DNA of 64,000 nucleotides. Source: Flavobacteriales bacterium UBA6051. Its GTDB lineage: Bacteria > Bacteroidota > Bacteroidia > Flavobacteriales_D > Crocinitomicaceae. The stretch covers positions 206,915 through 270,914 of the forward strand of contig DIYP01000011.1 of NCBI GenBank assembly GCA_002427735.1. Direction: 5' to 3'. This document shows, piece by piece, positions 26,139 through 34,752 of the stretch (position 1 is its first letter; the number at the start of each line of letters is the position of its first letter). The position numbers and the translations under genes were made by a program. The notes under the pieces are model-generated. The model was not told the origin of the DNA. It made no database searches and worked only from the letters and a program-made list of their open reading frames with translations.

Positions 26139-26148
26139 CGCTTTTGCA
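26127..26148. promoter_or_regulatory. Candidate Zur operator 2
   Basis: TTGTTATTGCAAC-GCTTT-TGCA, starting 38 bp from operator 1 and only 13 bp before the zur start codon. It is placed to control both the merC promoter and zur itself. Confidence 0.65.
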
Positions 26149-26161
26149 TTAATTTTATACC

Positions 26162-26539
26162 ATGGGAGTGATCCGAAAAACGAAGTCTGTAAATACAATT
26201 CTTGAAATTTTTGACAAGAATGAGCATGCAATATCTGTGGTTGAACTCGTAGATCAATTGAGTCATGCGATGAATAAAACGACTATTTATCGCATTTTGG
26301 AGCGATTGGATCAAGATGCTGTCTTGCACTCATTTCTTGGGAAAAATGGGGTGAAGTGGTATGCGAAATGCAATAATTGCACATCTGACCATCACCACGA
26401 TGTTCATCCGCATTTTCAGTGTGTTCAATGCGGTAAAACGGATTGTATGGATATGGATGTGAGAATGCCCAACACTCCGAATCGTCAGATTGAAAGTGTT
26501 CAGGTGCTATATACAGGAACTTGTGAAGATTGTATGTAG
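26162..26539 (+). CDS. zur: Fur-family regulator, probably Zur
   Basis: A 125-aa metal-dependent repressor. The winged-helix DNA-binding part is residues ~10-65 (AMNKTTIYRILERLDQD), followed by the dimer and metal domain. That domain has the His-rich DHHHDVHPHF, the first structural zinc pair Cys87/Cys90 (FQCVQC) and the second Cys121/Cys124 (TCEDC). The family includes Fur, Zur and PerR. Zur is favoured because the divergent cluster holds COG0523, DUF1826 and folE genes, and because the 83-bp intergenic region has two like operators. Autoregulation is likely. Confidence 0.8.
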   Translation: MGVIRKTKSVNTILEIFDKNEHAISVVELVDQLSHAMNKTTIYRILERLDQDAVLHSFLGKNGVKWYAKCNNCTSDHHHDVHPHFQCVQCGKTDCMDMDVRMPNTPNRQIESVQVLYTGTCEDCM

Positions 26540-26548
26540 CCAGATTCA

Positions 26549-27157
26549 CTAAAGTGTAAGTCCACCAATTACTTCAGTTTCTCCTTTACCTATTCTTTTG
26601 ATAACTTCTAGTTCGCTCATGCCTGCAAACTTGTCCGCAAAGTTTTTGACCCTGGTAATACTTTGGTTTTCATAGATTTTAATAAACCGATCACTGTCAT
26701 CATTCACTAAATAAAGTGTATAAAACCGGTGGGAGTCATATGCCGTTGACGATCGGTGAGTTGCATCAACGGACAGCGCACGTTTTTCTAAAATAGTATC
26801 TGTTGAAATCTTTAACCGATTGAAGTTTTTTAGATAATACCAGCTGCCCATACGATAGCCGAGAAAGGATTCATAACTCCTGACTTTTCCGTTATTTGTA
26901 TCAATTTCAATTCCTCTATAATCTGCTATGTAGGCTGCAATAGGAATGCAGATTAGAATCAGCGGTAAGGCATAAAAGAGCATATCCTGAATAATGAATA
27001 CGACGGAAACCAAAAGAATGAACATCATGAGAAACCAACCTCCAATCATTCCTCCTCTTGAAAATTGGGCGCCGTGAGAAACTCTGATAATTCCATTTGA
27101 CAGTTCAGAATGCTTTAAAAATGTTTTTACTGCCAGTAATTTCTTCTCCTGTTCCAT
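26549..27157 (-). CDS. Two-helix membrane protein of unknown function
   Basis: A 202-aa protein with two transmembrane segments close together (GGWFLMMFILLVSVVFIIQD and FYALPLILICIPIAAYIADY, residues ~37-77), flanked by soluble parts. The C-terminal part contains a basic, Tyr-rich region (RFYTLYLVNDDSDRFIKIYE) reminiscent of PH-like domains in small bacterial membrane proteins. I use the ATG at 27157; an upstream TTG would overlap the previous gene by 10 bp. It follows the propeller gene by 11 bp and is probably cotranscribed. Function unknown. Confidence 0.65.
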   Translation of the reverse strand: MEQEKKLLAVKTFLKHSELSNGIIRVSHGAQFSRGGMIGGWFLMMFILLVSVVFIIQDMLFYALPLILICIPIAAYIADYRGIEIDTNNGKVRSYESFLGYRMGSWYYLKNFNRLKISTDTILEKRALSVDATHRSSTAYDSHRFYTLYLVNDDSDRFIKIYENQSITRVKNFADKFAGMSELEVIKRIGKGETEVIGGLTL

Positions 27158-27168
27158 GTTTAGATTCT

Positions 27169-28239
27169 TTATTCCCAAGGTCCATTTTGTGTAACTGGGG
27201 TAAAGCGAATACCATCATAACGGAAAAGTCCACCCCAACCACCAAACCAAAATCGGTTTTCCTTATCTCTGAAAATGCTCAAAACGATTGAATTCAATCC
27301 GTCTTCCTTGTAGTAATGACTGAATTCCTCTCCATCGTATTTGTAGACCCCATTGTTCTCTGCCGCAAACCAAATGTCGCCGTTGGTGTCCTCATAGAAA
27401 CCTCCAACTTCGCTCCCTTTTGTTACGCCATCTTGCGTATAGTTTAAGAATTTCTCTCCATCATATTTAGAAACACCCCCGTGAAATGTACCGATCCAAA
27501 TAGCTCCTTTACTGTCGGCCATTAACTCAGCTATAGTATTATCGCACAAGCCATCTTCTGTCGTAACATGCGTAAAGCTATCACCATCAAATTGGCAGAT
27601 TCCGTAGCCATCTGTCCCCAACCACAAATTTCCTTCATGACCTTCAATAATGGCGGTTATGCGATTTTCCGAATAGATAATATTGGGTTCTTTTATTGAA
27701 GACTTCGGAACAGTTATATTTTCAAAGTTCTGTCCGTCGAAACTACTTAAGCCTTCGTTGTGTCCTATCCAAATGATATCGTCTGAATCAATGTGGAGAC
27801 TCCAAATTTCGCTGTTCTCTAATCCATTCTTTTCGGTGAATATGGTAAATGATTTCCCGTCGTATTTGTTGAGCCCGTTTCCAGTAGCGAACCAAATATT
27901 TCCTGCTTGATCTTCGCAGATACCAGTTACTCGACTTCCGCTAAAGCCTTCTTTTTCGCCAATATACTGAAGAGAGTCTCCATTATACATCATTAAGTCG
28001 TACACGTTAGTTCCAAACCAAAGATTTCCTGCTTTGTCCTGATAAATCTCTCGAAGGTGTTGGCACAATTGTCCATCAATAAAGAAAAGCGGGTCATTTG
28101 GGCCTTCCTTTTGAGCAAACGTCAAAAAAATCGGAGCATTGCTTTCTGCTTGGGAATCAACTTGTCCAAAGCAATAGGGGAGTGCAGATAAACAAACCAA
28201 GACGTATAGTGCATGTACGGTATTGATTTTCTTTATCAT
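27169..28239 (-). CDS. Secreted Reg_prop beta-propeller protein
   Basis: A 356-aa exported protein. The start at 28239 gives a signal peptide (MIKKINTVHALYVLVCLSAL, cleaved after FGQ). Seven repeats carry the W-F/I-G motif (NLWFGT, NIWFAT, IIWIGH, NLWLGT, AIWIGT, DIWFAA, RFWFGG). These are the two-component-regulator propeller (Reg_prop) type known from hybrid sensor kinases, and the count fits one seven-bladed propeller. Unlike those kinases it has no histidine kinase, membrane helix or Y_Y_Y domain, so it is a free-standing periplasmic or surface propeller, perhaps a ligand-binding protein. The next gene is a membrane protein 11 bp downstream. Confidence 0.75.
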   Translation of the reverse strand: MIKKINTVHALYVLVCLSALPYCFGQVDSQAESNAPIFLTFAQKEGPNDPLFFIDGQLCQHLREIYQDKAGNLWFGTNVYDLMMYNGDSLQYIGEKEGFSGSRVTGICEDQAGNIWFATGNGLNKYDGKSFTIFTEKNGLENSEIWSLHIDSDDIIWIGHNEGLSSFDGQNFENITVPKSSIKEPNIIYSENRITAIIEGHEGNLWLGTDGYGICQFDGDSFTHVTTEDGLCDNTIAELMADSKGAIWIGTFHGGVSKYDGEKFLNYTQDGVTKGSEVGGFYEDTNGDIWFAAENNGVYKYDGEEFSHYYKEDGLNSIVLSIFRDKENRFWFGGWGGLFRYDGIRFTPVTQNGPWE

Positions 28240-28361
28240 GTTGTTTTTAAGAATCATGAGAACCCTCATTAGCCAGAATTCTCCAATTTCTGTCGGTAAG
28301 TTATAAATAGATTTTCAACTTTCTGTTTTCGCCACAGAACTTTGTGTCTTGATAAAGCTTA

Positions 28362-29372
28362 CTACAAACTCTCTAGATATTGAAGCACCAAGGTTATACC
28401 TTCTTCATCTTTCAGTGTGGTGCCTATAAATGGCATTTTTCCATGTGTTAGTGCGTTGGATATTTTGTCTTTTTCATAAATGATTCCAGTTTGATCCACA
28501 GGAAGTTCATATCGAAAGTCTATATCCACTTGTGCGGGAATATCCCAACCTTTTGGGTTGTGGCAATGAGCACAATTCATATCTAAATAAGCTCTTCCTC
28601 TTTCACTGATTGAAGCTAAAGGGTCGTTATAATCAACAATTTGAGTGACTTGATTAACTGGAAAACTATTTAATATCCCCAGCGATTGTAGGTGATCGAG
28701 TTGATTTAGAATGTTTCCGTCTCTTTCAACCGATCGGTTTAGATTTCTTAATGATGGTCCGATTGGAAAAATAGATGAATTAACCTGGTGGCATGCCATG
28801 CATTCATTCTCAGTAGGAATATGGTAATTGGTTGATCGATTCGTTCCGTTTTGATCTATCCAGTTTACCTGTGTATCTGAACCATTCAATTCCAGAGTAG
28901 CATCGGTTTGAGCTTCATTCCAGATATAGGTTGCCGCGTTCCATGTATTGCTTTCTTTGATCAAAAGCCGAGATTCAATAATCCGTTTTCCCAAAGATGG
29001 ATCGGATGCGTCATGATAATAGTAGAATGTTTTAACCAAGATGGTTCCATCCGGGAAATCGATAGAACCATCAGCTAATCTTGTTAGTTGTGTTCCTGAT
29101 GGAACTTTAATCAATCGCTGCTTCTGGGAATAATCTGTGAATAAAACGGAGCTTAACTCTAATAGTTGGAATTCAATAGCCGGAACAAGCTCATTTACGG
29201 CACCTTGATAGATGCCGTAAGTGGAAAGGTTATGTTCAAAAGTGATCGTTTTCGGAAAATTAAAGTCGGGAATTTCTACCGTATTAATGTAGTGTTCGTC
29301 TTTCTTACATGCGGAAGTTATAAGTAATATTAACCCCAGTGTAACAACGCTATAATTCTTTAATTTTGCCAT
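28362..29372 (-). CDS. SO2930-type diheme c-type cytochrome lipoprotein
   Basis: A 336-aa lipoprotein (lipobox TSAC, Cys22). Two CxxCH heme sites are present: ECMACH with Cys191/Cys194/His195, and NCAHCH with Cys267/Cys270/His271. The region before them (PDFNFPKTITFEHNLSTYGI, FPDGTILVKTFYY) is characteristic of SO2930-family diheme cytochromes. Many such proteins sit next to a parallel-beta-helix SO2929-type partner; none is adjacent here. The probable role is periplasmic electron transfer at the envelope; the donor and acceptor are unknown. It lies downstream of the Crp/Fnr regulator, in the same direction. Confidence 0.8.
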   Translation of the reverse strand: MAKLKNYSVVTLGLILLITSACKKDEHYINTVEIPDFNFPKTITFEHNLSTYGIYQGAVNELVPAIEFQLLELSSVLFTDYSQKQRLIKVPSGTQLTRLADGSIDFPDGTILVKTFYYYHDASDPSLGKRIIESRLLIKESNTWNAATYIWNEAQTDATLELNGSDTQVNWIDQNGTNRSTNYHIPTENECMACHQVNSSIFPIGPSLRNLNRSVERDGNILNQLDHLQSLGILNSFPVNQVTQIVDYNDPLASISERGRAYLDMNCAHCHNPKGWDIPAQVDIDFRYELPVDQTGIIYEKDKISNALTHGKMPFIGTTLKDEEGITLVLQYLESL

Positions 29373-29487
29373 TCAATCCTGTTTAAATTCGTTGTTGAAT
29401 TTGTTTTTAAGGTGCATGAAACGCATTACTCAACACCGCAAGATATGGCGATCTATGAATTATTAACAGGACAAATGTCCCTAATTG

Positions 29488-30060
29488 CTATAAGGAAACT
29501 TCTTGTCTAATTCTGGATAATGTTCTTCGGGTAACTCCTAGGTAAGTTGCGATATGCTCAATATTTGCTTTTTGCAATATGACGGCTTGCTCATCCAGTA
29601 GTCGCCGGTACTTGTCTTTGGCAGATTCATGATTTAACACAGAAGCGTACTCTTCCATGTTAATGTATTCGCGCTCAGCAACCAATCTGCCTATATTGAG
29701 CCAAGTCATGCTTGTGCTGTATAGCTTCTGCAATTTATCGTAATCGATGACGATAAGGTTCGTTTTTTCTAATGCTATTATAGAAAGTGATGAAGGTTCT
29801 TGAAGTATAAAACTTCTGTATGAACTTACCAGGTTATTTTCAGTTCGAAAGCAAGCGGTTATTTCTTCTGCTTTATCATTTACATAAAACGTCCTCAAGC
29901 TGCCGTGGGTAACAAAAGCAATCTGTTTACAAACTTTTCCTTCTTGGATTAAAAAATCTCCCTTATTGAGATCTACTTCATAGAAATGATGCCTTGAATC
30001 TTCGAACTCTCTATCAGAAATCGGGGTCAAGGCTTGTAAGAATGTTTTGAGCTGATTCAT
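29488..30060 (-). CDS. Crp/Fnr-family transcriptional regulator
   Basis: A 190-aa regulator. Residues ~10-120 form a cyclic-nucleotide-binding-like beta roll (LNKGDFLIQEGKVCKQIAFV, GSLRTFYV). The C terminus is a helix-turn-helix (ANIEHIATYLGVTRRTLSRI). There is no Fnr-type cysteine cluster. Bacteroidota proteins of this type often lack residues needed for cAMP, and the RxS phosphate-binding motif is not evident. A perfect 24-bp palindrome lies just upstream of its start, suggesting autoregulation. The cytochrome gene 115 bp downstream could be a target. Confidence 0.8.
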   Translation of the reverse strand: MNQLKTFLQALTPISDREFEDSRHHFYEVDLNKGDFLIQEGKVCKQIAFVTHGSLRTFYVNDKAEEITACFRTENNLVSSYRSFILQEPSSLSIIALEKTNLIVIDYDKLQKLYSTSMTWLNIGRLVAEREYINMEEYASVLNHESAKDKYRRLLDEQAVILQKANIEHIATYLGVTRRTLSRIRQEVSL

Positions 30061-30070
30061 GTAGTTTTTT

Positions 30071-30094
30071 GGTATTCAAATTGAAGTGAATACC
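30071..30094. promoter_or_regulatory. Palindrome GGTATTCA-N8-TGAATACC upstream of the Crp/Fnr gene
   Basis: A perfect 8-bp inverted repeat ending 11 bp before the start codon (minus strand). A -7-like TATCTTTA lies just upstream at 30099-30106, so the palindrome would sit on the transcription start, as repressor sites do. Confidence 0.5.
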
Positions 30095-30135
30095 TGACTA
30101 AAGATATCGCTTTTTTTTCTTTGATGGAGAGAGAG

Positions 30136-30214
30136 GGATTATCAAACTGTTCAGCAGAGCTGAAGTTTGATTGGGCTCCGCTTCACTCCGGCTCGAACCC
30201 GAGGGTTCTCATCC
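30136..30214 (-). repeat. tRNA-linked repeat unit with internal hairpin
   Basis: A 79-nt copy (plus strand GGATTATCAAACTG ... GGCTCCGCTTCACTCCGGCT ... TTCTCATCC). It contains an extra imperfect hairpin (ATCAAACT... near AGTTTGAT). The outer flanks GAGAGAG and CATCTC resemble those of the tRNA-Ser units at 37.8-38.0 kb. It precedes the terminator at 30227. Confidence 0.6.
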
Positions 30215-30226
30215 CATCTCTACAAA

Positions 30227-30258
30227 CAAAAAAAAGGATCACCTTTCGGTAATCCTCT
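30227..30258 (-). terminator. Intrinsic terminator, copy of the tRNA-Ser terminator
   Basis: GGATTACC-GAAA-GGTGATCC plus T residues on the minus strand, identical in stem and loop to the terminator after tRNA-Ser at 38034-38064. Confidence 0.8.
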
Positions 30259-30263
30259 TTGTT

Positions 30264-30310
30264 GAGCGGGGAGAAGGGGACTGTTTTCGAACCCAATTAT
30301 TGAGGAATTG
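30264..30310 (-). pseudogene. Decayed tRNA-Ser 3' end
   Basis: The minus strand reads AATTCCTCAATAATTGGGTTC, then GAAAACAGTCCCCTTCTCCC and CGCTCAAC. The beginning (AATTCCTCAA) and end (CTCCNCGCTCAACAAAGAGG) match the surroundings of the real tRNA-Ser at 38072-38158, but the whole cloverleaf body is missing. With the following terminator and repeat unit it looks like a degraded duplicate of that locus. Confidence 0.5.
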
Positions 30311-30345
30311 GAACGCTTAGATAAGTTGAATCAATTTTTCAAAAA

Positions 30346-33300
30346 TTAGTTCTTGATGAATCGGCGCATTCCTTGTCCAGACGTACCGTAGACATGCACG
30401 AAGTACACACCTACCGGAAGGCTTTCTACATTTAAAATTGCTTCATTGTTCGAGAACTCAGAGCGCAATAAAATACGCCCCTCAGTTGTCATAACTTCAA
30501 GTTTGTCTACATCAAATCCTTCAATTTGAATTGTAAGAACGTCAGTTGCCGGGTTCGGATTCAATTGAATTGAACTGCTCAGCTCATCCAATGAAACCTG
30601 CGCGATTGTAACTTGCTCACAAATCGTATCCGTTCCGCAGTCGTTGTACACGTATTGACATACATCATACGTGTCATTCACTGAATACGTATGTGTGAGG
30701 TTCTCACCTGTAATTACGGTGCCATCTCCGAAATCGTAGACAGTTGAATCGGCATCTGCTGCGGAAGAGGTCACATCCAAATCCACTGTGTTCAAGTTAG
30801 AAGTAAATCCAGCAACAGGCGTATTCGTAAACGTCACAGTACTTGTCAAGCTATCTGCACATCCAACGGAATCTTGCACAACAATTTGATAGGCCCCATC
30901 CATTGTGACTTGAATCACTTCCGTAGAATCCCCGTTCGACCAATTGTAAGTATAGGGGTACGCACTGGAAATTGTTGGTGTGATTGTAACTGTATCTCCA
31001 CTACAAGCTTGTTCTACTTGTGGATTGATTCCGAGGGAGAAGTTGCTTAACTGAATTGTTACTGTATCTGTTCCTACACAACCTACAGAATCAGTTACCA
31101 ATACCCAGTGCACCGAAGTACCAGGAGTTGTAACATTAAAGGTTTGTGTTGTTGTCAAAGAATCTGACCAGAACCAAGTAGTCATCGGATCAGAGTTACC
31201 TGCATCCAAAACGATATTGGGACCACAAACAGTCGTATCGGCACCTAGATCAACTGTCACAGCAGGAACCGCAATAGCACTTACAGGAGTTCTTACAGAA
31301 GAACATGCAGCTGCTCCGAATACCAATTCACCGTTGAACATTCGCCCGTTGTTCGCTCCACTAAATGAACCGCACAATCCTGCTCCAGTGAATATTTGAA
31401 TATCTCCATTTGTGAACGTAGTTGTTCCGTTTGTATAATCAGCATTATATTCTGCATAGATGGCAACCGTCTGACCTGGCGCCAAAGCAATTGGATTCGT
31501 TAGCGTGATGTAGGATGACAAAGCACCTGGACCTCCAGAAACAACGTTATAGTTTCCTTCCAGCGTCCATGCACCTGCATTTGTCTCATTTCCAGCATAG
31601 GAACTGCCGAGGATATAGTGTATATTCACTGGAACATTAATTCCCGAACCAGCATCACAATTTACTGCAATTTGAGTTATTGATGAACCACTCGCCGATA
31701 CTACATCGAACATGGCGCCTCCTGTACATCCATTTCCTCCTGCCAAGGTTGTCTGTAATGAGGCTGCATTCGTCGTATATTGAAGAAAGTATGTTGCTTG
31801 AGTACTTACTGAAGGAACAGTAAAGGAATTACCAGAACCAACCTGAGTTCCTCCAGTCAATGAATCAAACCATAGGTAAGACACATTATATCCTGTTAAG
31901 GCAGTAAGCGTGGCAGTATCTGTTCCACAGTCATACGATCCAAAGCCGACTGGTTCGAATGGAACAAAACTCGCTGAGCCAAGAATTGTGTCATTTACCT
32001 GGTTCGTATCTGTCGATAATGTTATCCAACCCTGGAGGTTCACTGCACCTCCAGCATACGTGTTGATGGTACCTACAAGCACCGTATCAATTCCTCCGTA
32101 GTTCAATGGACCTGTGTAGGTTGCATTTAAATTAGCAATAATATCTCCTGAAACGTCAACTCCAATGGAGGCATTCGTAATATCCTGTGTACCAATATTA
32201 GAAACTACCAGATATATTTGAGTCAAACTATCACCGCAATTCTGGTTAACTGGAATCACTTCTGAAGCAACGGCATCATCGGTTACTGGTGTGTATTCAT
32301 CCGCACCCATATCAACTGCAAGGCCTTGAGGACGAATTTCTCCGTCGATATCGTTACTGATATTAGAAATTGCTACACCGCCATCATTACCATTTGGACC
32401 TAATCTCCTTAAATTTGAAGCGCCCAAGAAGTCTGGCTGAATCTCTACGGAATTTGAATTGGCTCCTGCATTGGCTGCTTGCCACATTGGAAGATCGGCG
32501 TAGGTTGATACAGCTATTCGAGCGAAATTAGCGTTGGATGTTGGTGTCCAATATAAGTTGTAATCAACGACTATGGTCCCTATTGCTTCATCAGATTCAA
32601 AAGCAAAATTGTTTGTACTTTGGAAGATATTGTTACGAATGTCCAAGTTCGTGAAATTACCGATTCGAATCCCAGAATTCCCCCAAGAAGTGTTATGCCA
32701 AATATCCATGTTGTTCACATCGTTGAAGTACATTCCATAATCTGTCTGACTCTTCGCGATATTGTTAGCAACCAATGACTGCCCAACTACTGGTCCGTCA
32801 AAGTTACCATCAGAAATATAAATGCCGAAATCATTTGCGTATACCTCATTTCGACTGATGTTAAAGTTGGCTACATTAAATAAGGCAATACCATCTCCTC
32901 CTGTCGCTTTGGTCTCTGCAAAGTAATTGTTTGTAATGCTAATCGTATCTTGAGCATCAGCATAAATTCCATAATCATCCATTAATGTTATGCTATTGTT
33001 CGCAATAACGGTTCCTTTCGTCCATTCGCTGAATGTGTTACTGCCTTCTATGTGAATACCCATCTCTCCTCCAAGAATCGTATTATTTGAGAAGGTGTTA
33101 TATCCGTTTCCAAGACCTGGTACGAAATCGCTAGTTGGAGAACCTGAAATCATAACTCCAATAAGATCATTCACGCCATTCGTTACTTCATCCATTAATA
33201 TCCTGCAACTATCTACAACATTATTGGTTGCGTCATTCCAGTAACCAACTCCAGCGCCATCAGTTGTGGCTGTTGTTTCAATAGTGAGATTCTTCCAAGT

Positions 33301-34602
33301 AATGTAATCTGCACCGTCATGACCAATCGTAGCCCATTGAGCTCCACTGGCTGCGGCAGTTACCGTTGTAGTAGTTGCGTCACCACCATCAAAAGTGATC
33401 GTATTAACAGCGCTTGCTCCTGTAACTTCTGTCAAAGTGAGCAGCTCATTATATACACCCGGAGCAATATTGAATACTAGAGGACCTGAAACTCCACATG
33501 TATTCAAAGCGTTAATAGCTTCATTTATGGTGGCGAAATCGGGAGATACACCCCCAATGGAGTACGTTCCAGCTAATGCGGTACAAGCGTTAATTTCTAA
33601 CGTATCATTGCTGGGGTTCGCATCCGAAACGCCATTTGGGTTGTTTGTCCAAAATTTAAGCGTACTAAATCCTGAGGGAAAATTGTACGATCCAATATTC
33701 AAACTCCCAGAAGGCGTTCCCGCAGGAATAGTTGGTCCAGCATAAACATATGAAGGCTGAGGTGTCCCATTTATTTCCCAAACAATATCGAAAGCTGTTA
33801 AATCATTTGTGCCAAAGTTTTGCACCGTAACGTCCACATTTGATAATCCCGCCACAAGTGGAATGGTTGGTGTGTCCAAGGAGATTACCCCGGCATTGTC
33901 GTTAACCAGTAGTTCAGGAATAAACTCATAGTAATCATTATCCGCTAAGGTACCGCCATTACTATTGTGGTTAAACGTGTTTGTACCGAATTGAACTGCT
34001 GTAGTAGCGTTCAATTGAACTCCAACGGTCGCTGTAAGTGCCGTAGAGTTTGAGTACTGATCAACGATATAAATGTTATTGGTTGTTTCTTCTAAAACAA
34101 TAGCATAATAATTAAAGATGTTGACTGGATTCCCCATTTCAAAGGAATACCATTTGATCCATAACTGACGATTGGGTGCGGTTCCGTACACTCGCGTAAG
34201 CACCTCATCATTAGTGCCAGTTGGAGCTGCAGCAGTAAACTCGTCCCAGAAACCGCAAATTGTACTATCCGGTAGGTTAGCAGATGGCAAGTTATCGTTC
34301 ACCGATGGCAGTAATACTGAGCCAACATCAAAAGTCACCAAGCCGTTCAAACTCGCTTTGAACTGAATTACCGGGTTCCCGTAAAAGTTAAACGCAAATG
34401 GAATCGTTTGAATGGGTGACCAAGAATTCACCGCTTGCGAAGCGTTTTGAATTATAGTCCAACCAGCATTACCTATGGCATCGCCTTCTGTGTTTACACC
34501 TCCTGGATTCCCAGTATCTGCGCTACTATTTGTGTTGTATGTCCATTGTGCTAACACACTCACACTGAGAAGTAGCATTGCAGTTGACAAAAGTATTTTC
34601 AT
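30346..34602 (-). CDS. Giant T9SS cargo protein with parallel beta-helix and PKD domains
   Basis: A 1418-aa secreted protein. Residues 1-18 are a signal peptide (ending VLAQ). Next come a beta-sandwich region (PFAFNFYGNPVIQFKASLNG) and a CARDB-like part (VQNFGTNDLTAFDIVWEING). From ~345 to 720 lies a right-handed parallel beta-helix with NosD-like coils (NNSITLMDDYGIYADAQDTI, NNIAKSQTDYGMYFNDVNN). Ig-like and CARDB-like modules follow, then a PKD-like domain near 1290 (STVYDFGDGTVITGENLTHT). The final ~80 residues (IQLNPNPATDVLTIQI to FIKN) are a T9SS type A sorting domain. Beta-helix modules often bind or cleave polysaccharide, but no catalytic residues are evident. It is probably a surface adhesin or polysaccharide-binding protein. 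Confidence 0.8.
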   Translation of the reverse strand: MKILLSTAMLLLSVSVLAQWTYNTNSSADTGNPGGVNTEGDAIGNAGWTIIQNASQAVNSWSPIQTIPFAFNFYGNPVIQFKASLNGLVTFDVGSVLLPSVNDNLPSANLPDSTICGFWDEFTAAAPTGTNDEVLTRVYGTAPNRQLWIKWYSFEMGNPVNIFNYYAIVLEETTNNIYIVDQYSNSTALTATVGVQLNATTAVQFGTNTFNHNSNGGTLADNDYYEFIPELLVNDNAGVISLDTPTIPLVAGLSNVDVTVQNFGTNDLTAFDIVWEINGTPQPSYVYAGPTIPAGTPSGSLNIGSYNFPSGFSTLKFWTNNPNGVSDANPSNDTLEINACTALAGTYSIGGVSPDFATINEAINALNTCGVSGPLVFNIAPGVYNELLTLTEVTGASAVNTITFDGGDATTTTVTAAASGAQWATIGHDGADYITWKNLTIETTATTDGAGVGYWNDATNNVVDSCRILMDEVTNGVNDLIGVMISGSPTSDFVPGLGNGYNTFSNNTILGGEMGIHIEGSNTFSEWTKGTVIANNSITLMDDYGIYADAQDTISITNNYFAETKATGGDGIALFNVANFNISRNEVYANDFGIYISDGNFDGPVVGQSLVANNIAKSQTDYGMYFNDVNNMDIWHNTSWGNSGIRIGNFTNLDIRNNIFQSTNNFAFESDEAIGTIVVDYNLYWTPTSNANFARIAVSTYADLPMWQAANAGANSNSVEIQPDFLGASNLRRLGPNGNDGGVAISNISNDIDGEIRPQGLAVDMGADEYTPVTDDAVASEVIPVNQNCGDSLTQIYLVVSNIGTQDITNASIGVDVSGDIIANLNATYTGPLNYGGIDTVLVGTINTYAGGAVNLQGWITLSTDTNQVNDTILGSASFVPFEPVGFGSYDCGTDTATLTALTGYNVSYLWFDSLTGGTQVGSGNSFTVPSVSTQATYFLQYTTNAASLQTTLAGGNGCTGGAMFDVVSASGSSITQIAVNCDAGSGINVPVNIHYILGSSYAGNETNAGAWTLEGNYNVVSGGPGALSSYITLTNPIALAPGQTVAIYAEYNADYTNGTTTFTNGDIQIFTGAGLCGSFSGANNGRMFNGELVFGAAACSSVRTPVSAIAVPAVTVDLGADTTVCGPNIVLDAGNSDPMTTWFWSDSLTTTQTFNVTTPGTSVHWVLVTDSVGCVGTDTVTIQLSNFSLGINPQVEQACSGDTVTITPTISSAYPYTYNWSNGDSTEVIQVTMDGAYQIVVQDSVGCADSLTSTVTFTNTPVAGFTSNLNTVDLDVTSSAADADSTVYDFGDGTVITGENLTHTYSVNDTYDVCQYVYNDCGTDTICEQVTIAQVSLDELSSSIQLNPNPATDVLTIQIEGFDVDKLEVMTTEGRILLRSEFSNNEAILNVESLPVGVYFVHVYGTSGQGMRRFIKN

Positions 34603-34702
34603 AAAATTCTATTTGATTGTTTCTGTAAATTAAAATGTTAAATCGGCTATTTCCCTAACACATATCGATCGTTAATGCATGCTTAACAAGAAGGTAAGAT
34701 AA

Positions 34703-34729
34703 TAGCCCCGAGTCCTTTCTCGGGGCTTT
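34703..34729. terminator. Hairpin after the G8-domain gene
   Basis: AGCCCCGAG-TCCTTT-CTCGGGGCT is a perfect 9-bp stem just downstream of the minus-strand gene ending at 34753. The tract after it on that strand is ATTATCTT, so termination may be moderate. Confidence 0.6.
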
Positions 34730-34752
34730 GGGCAACTTGTATGCAGAAGGTA

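Noticed and set aside
26150..26157. TAATTTTA as the -7 box of zur
   Set aside because: It ends 4 bp before the start codon, so transcription would begin inside the gene. The true zur promoter is not clear.
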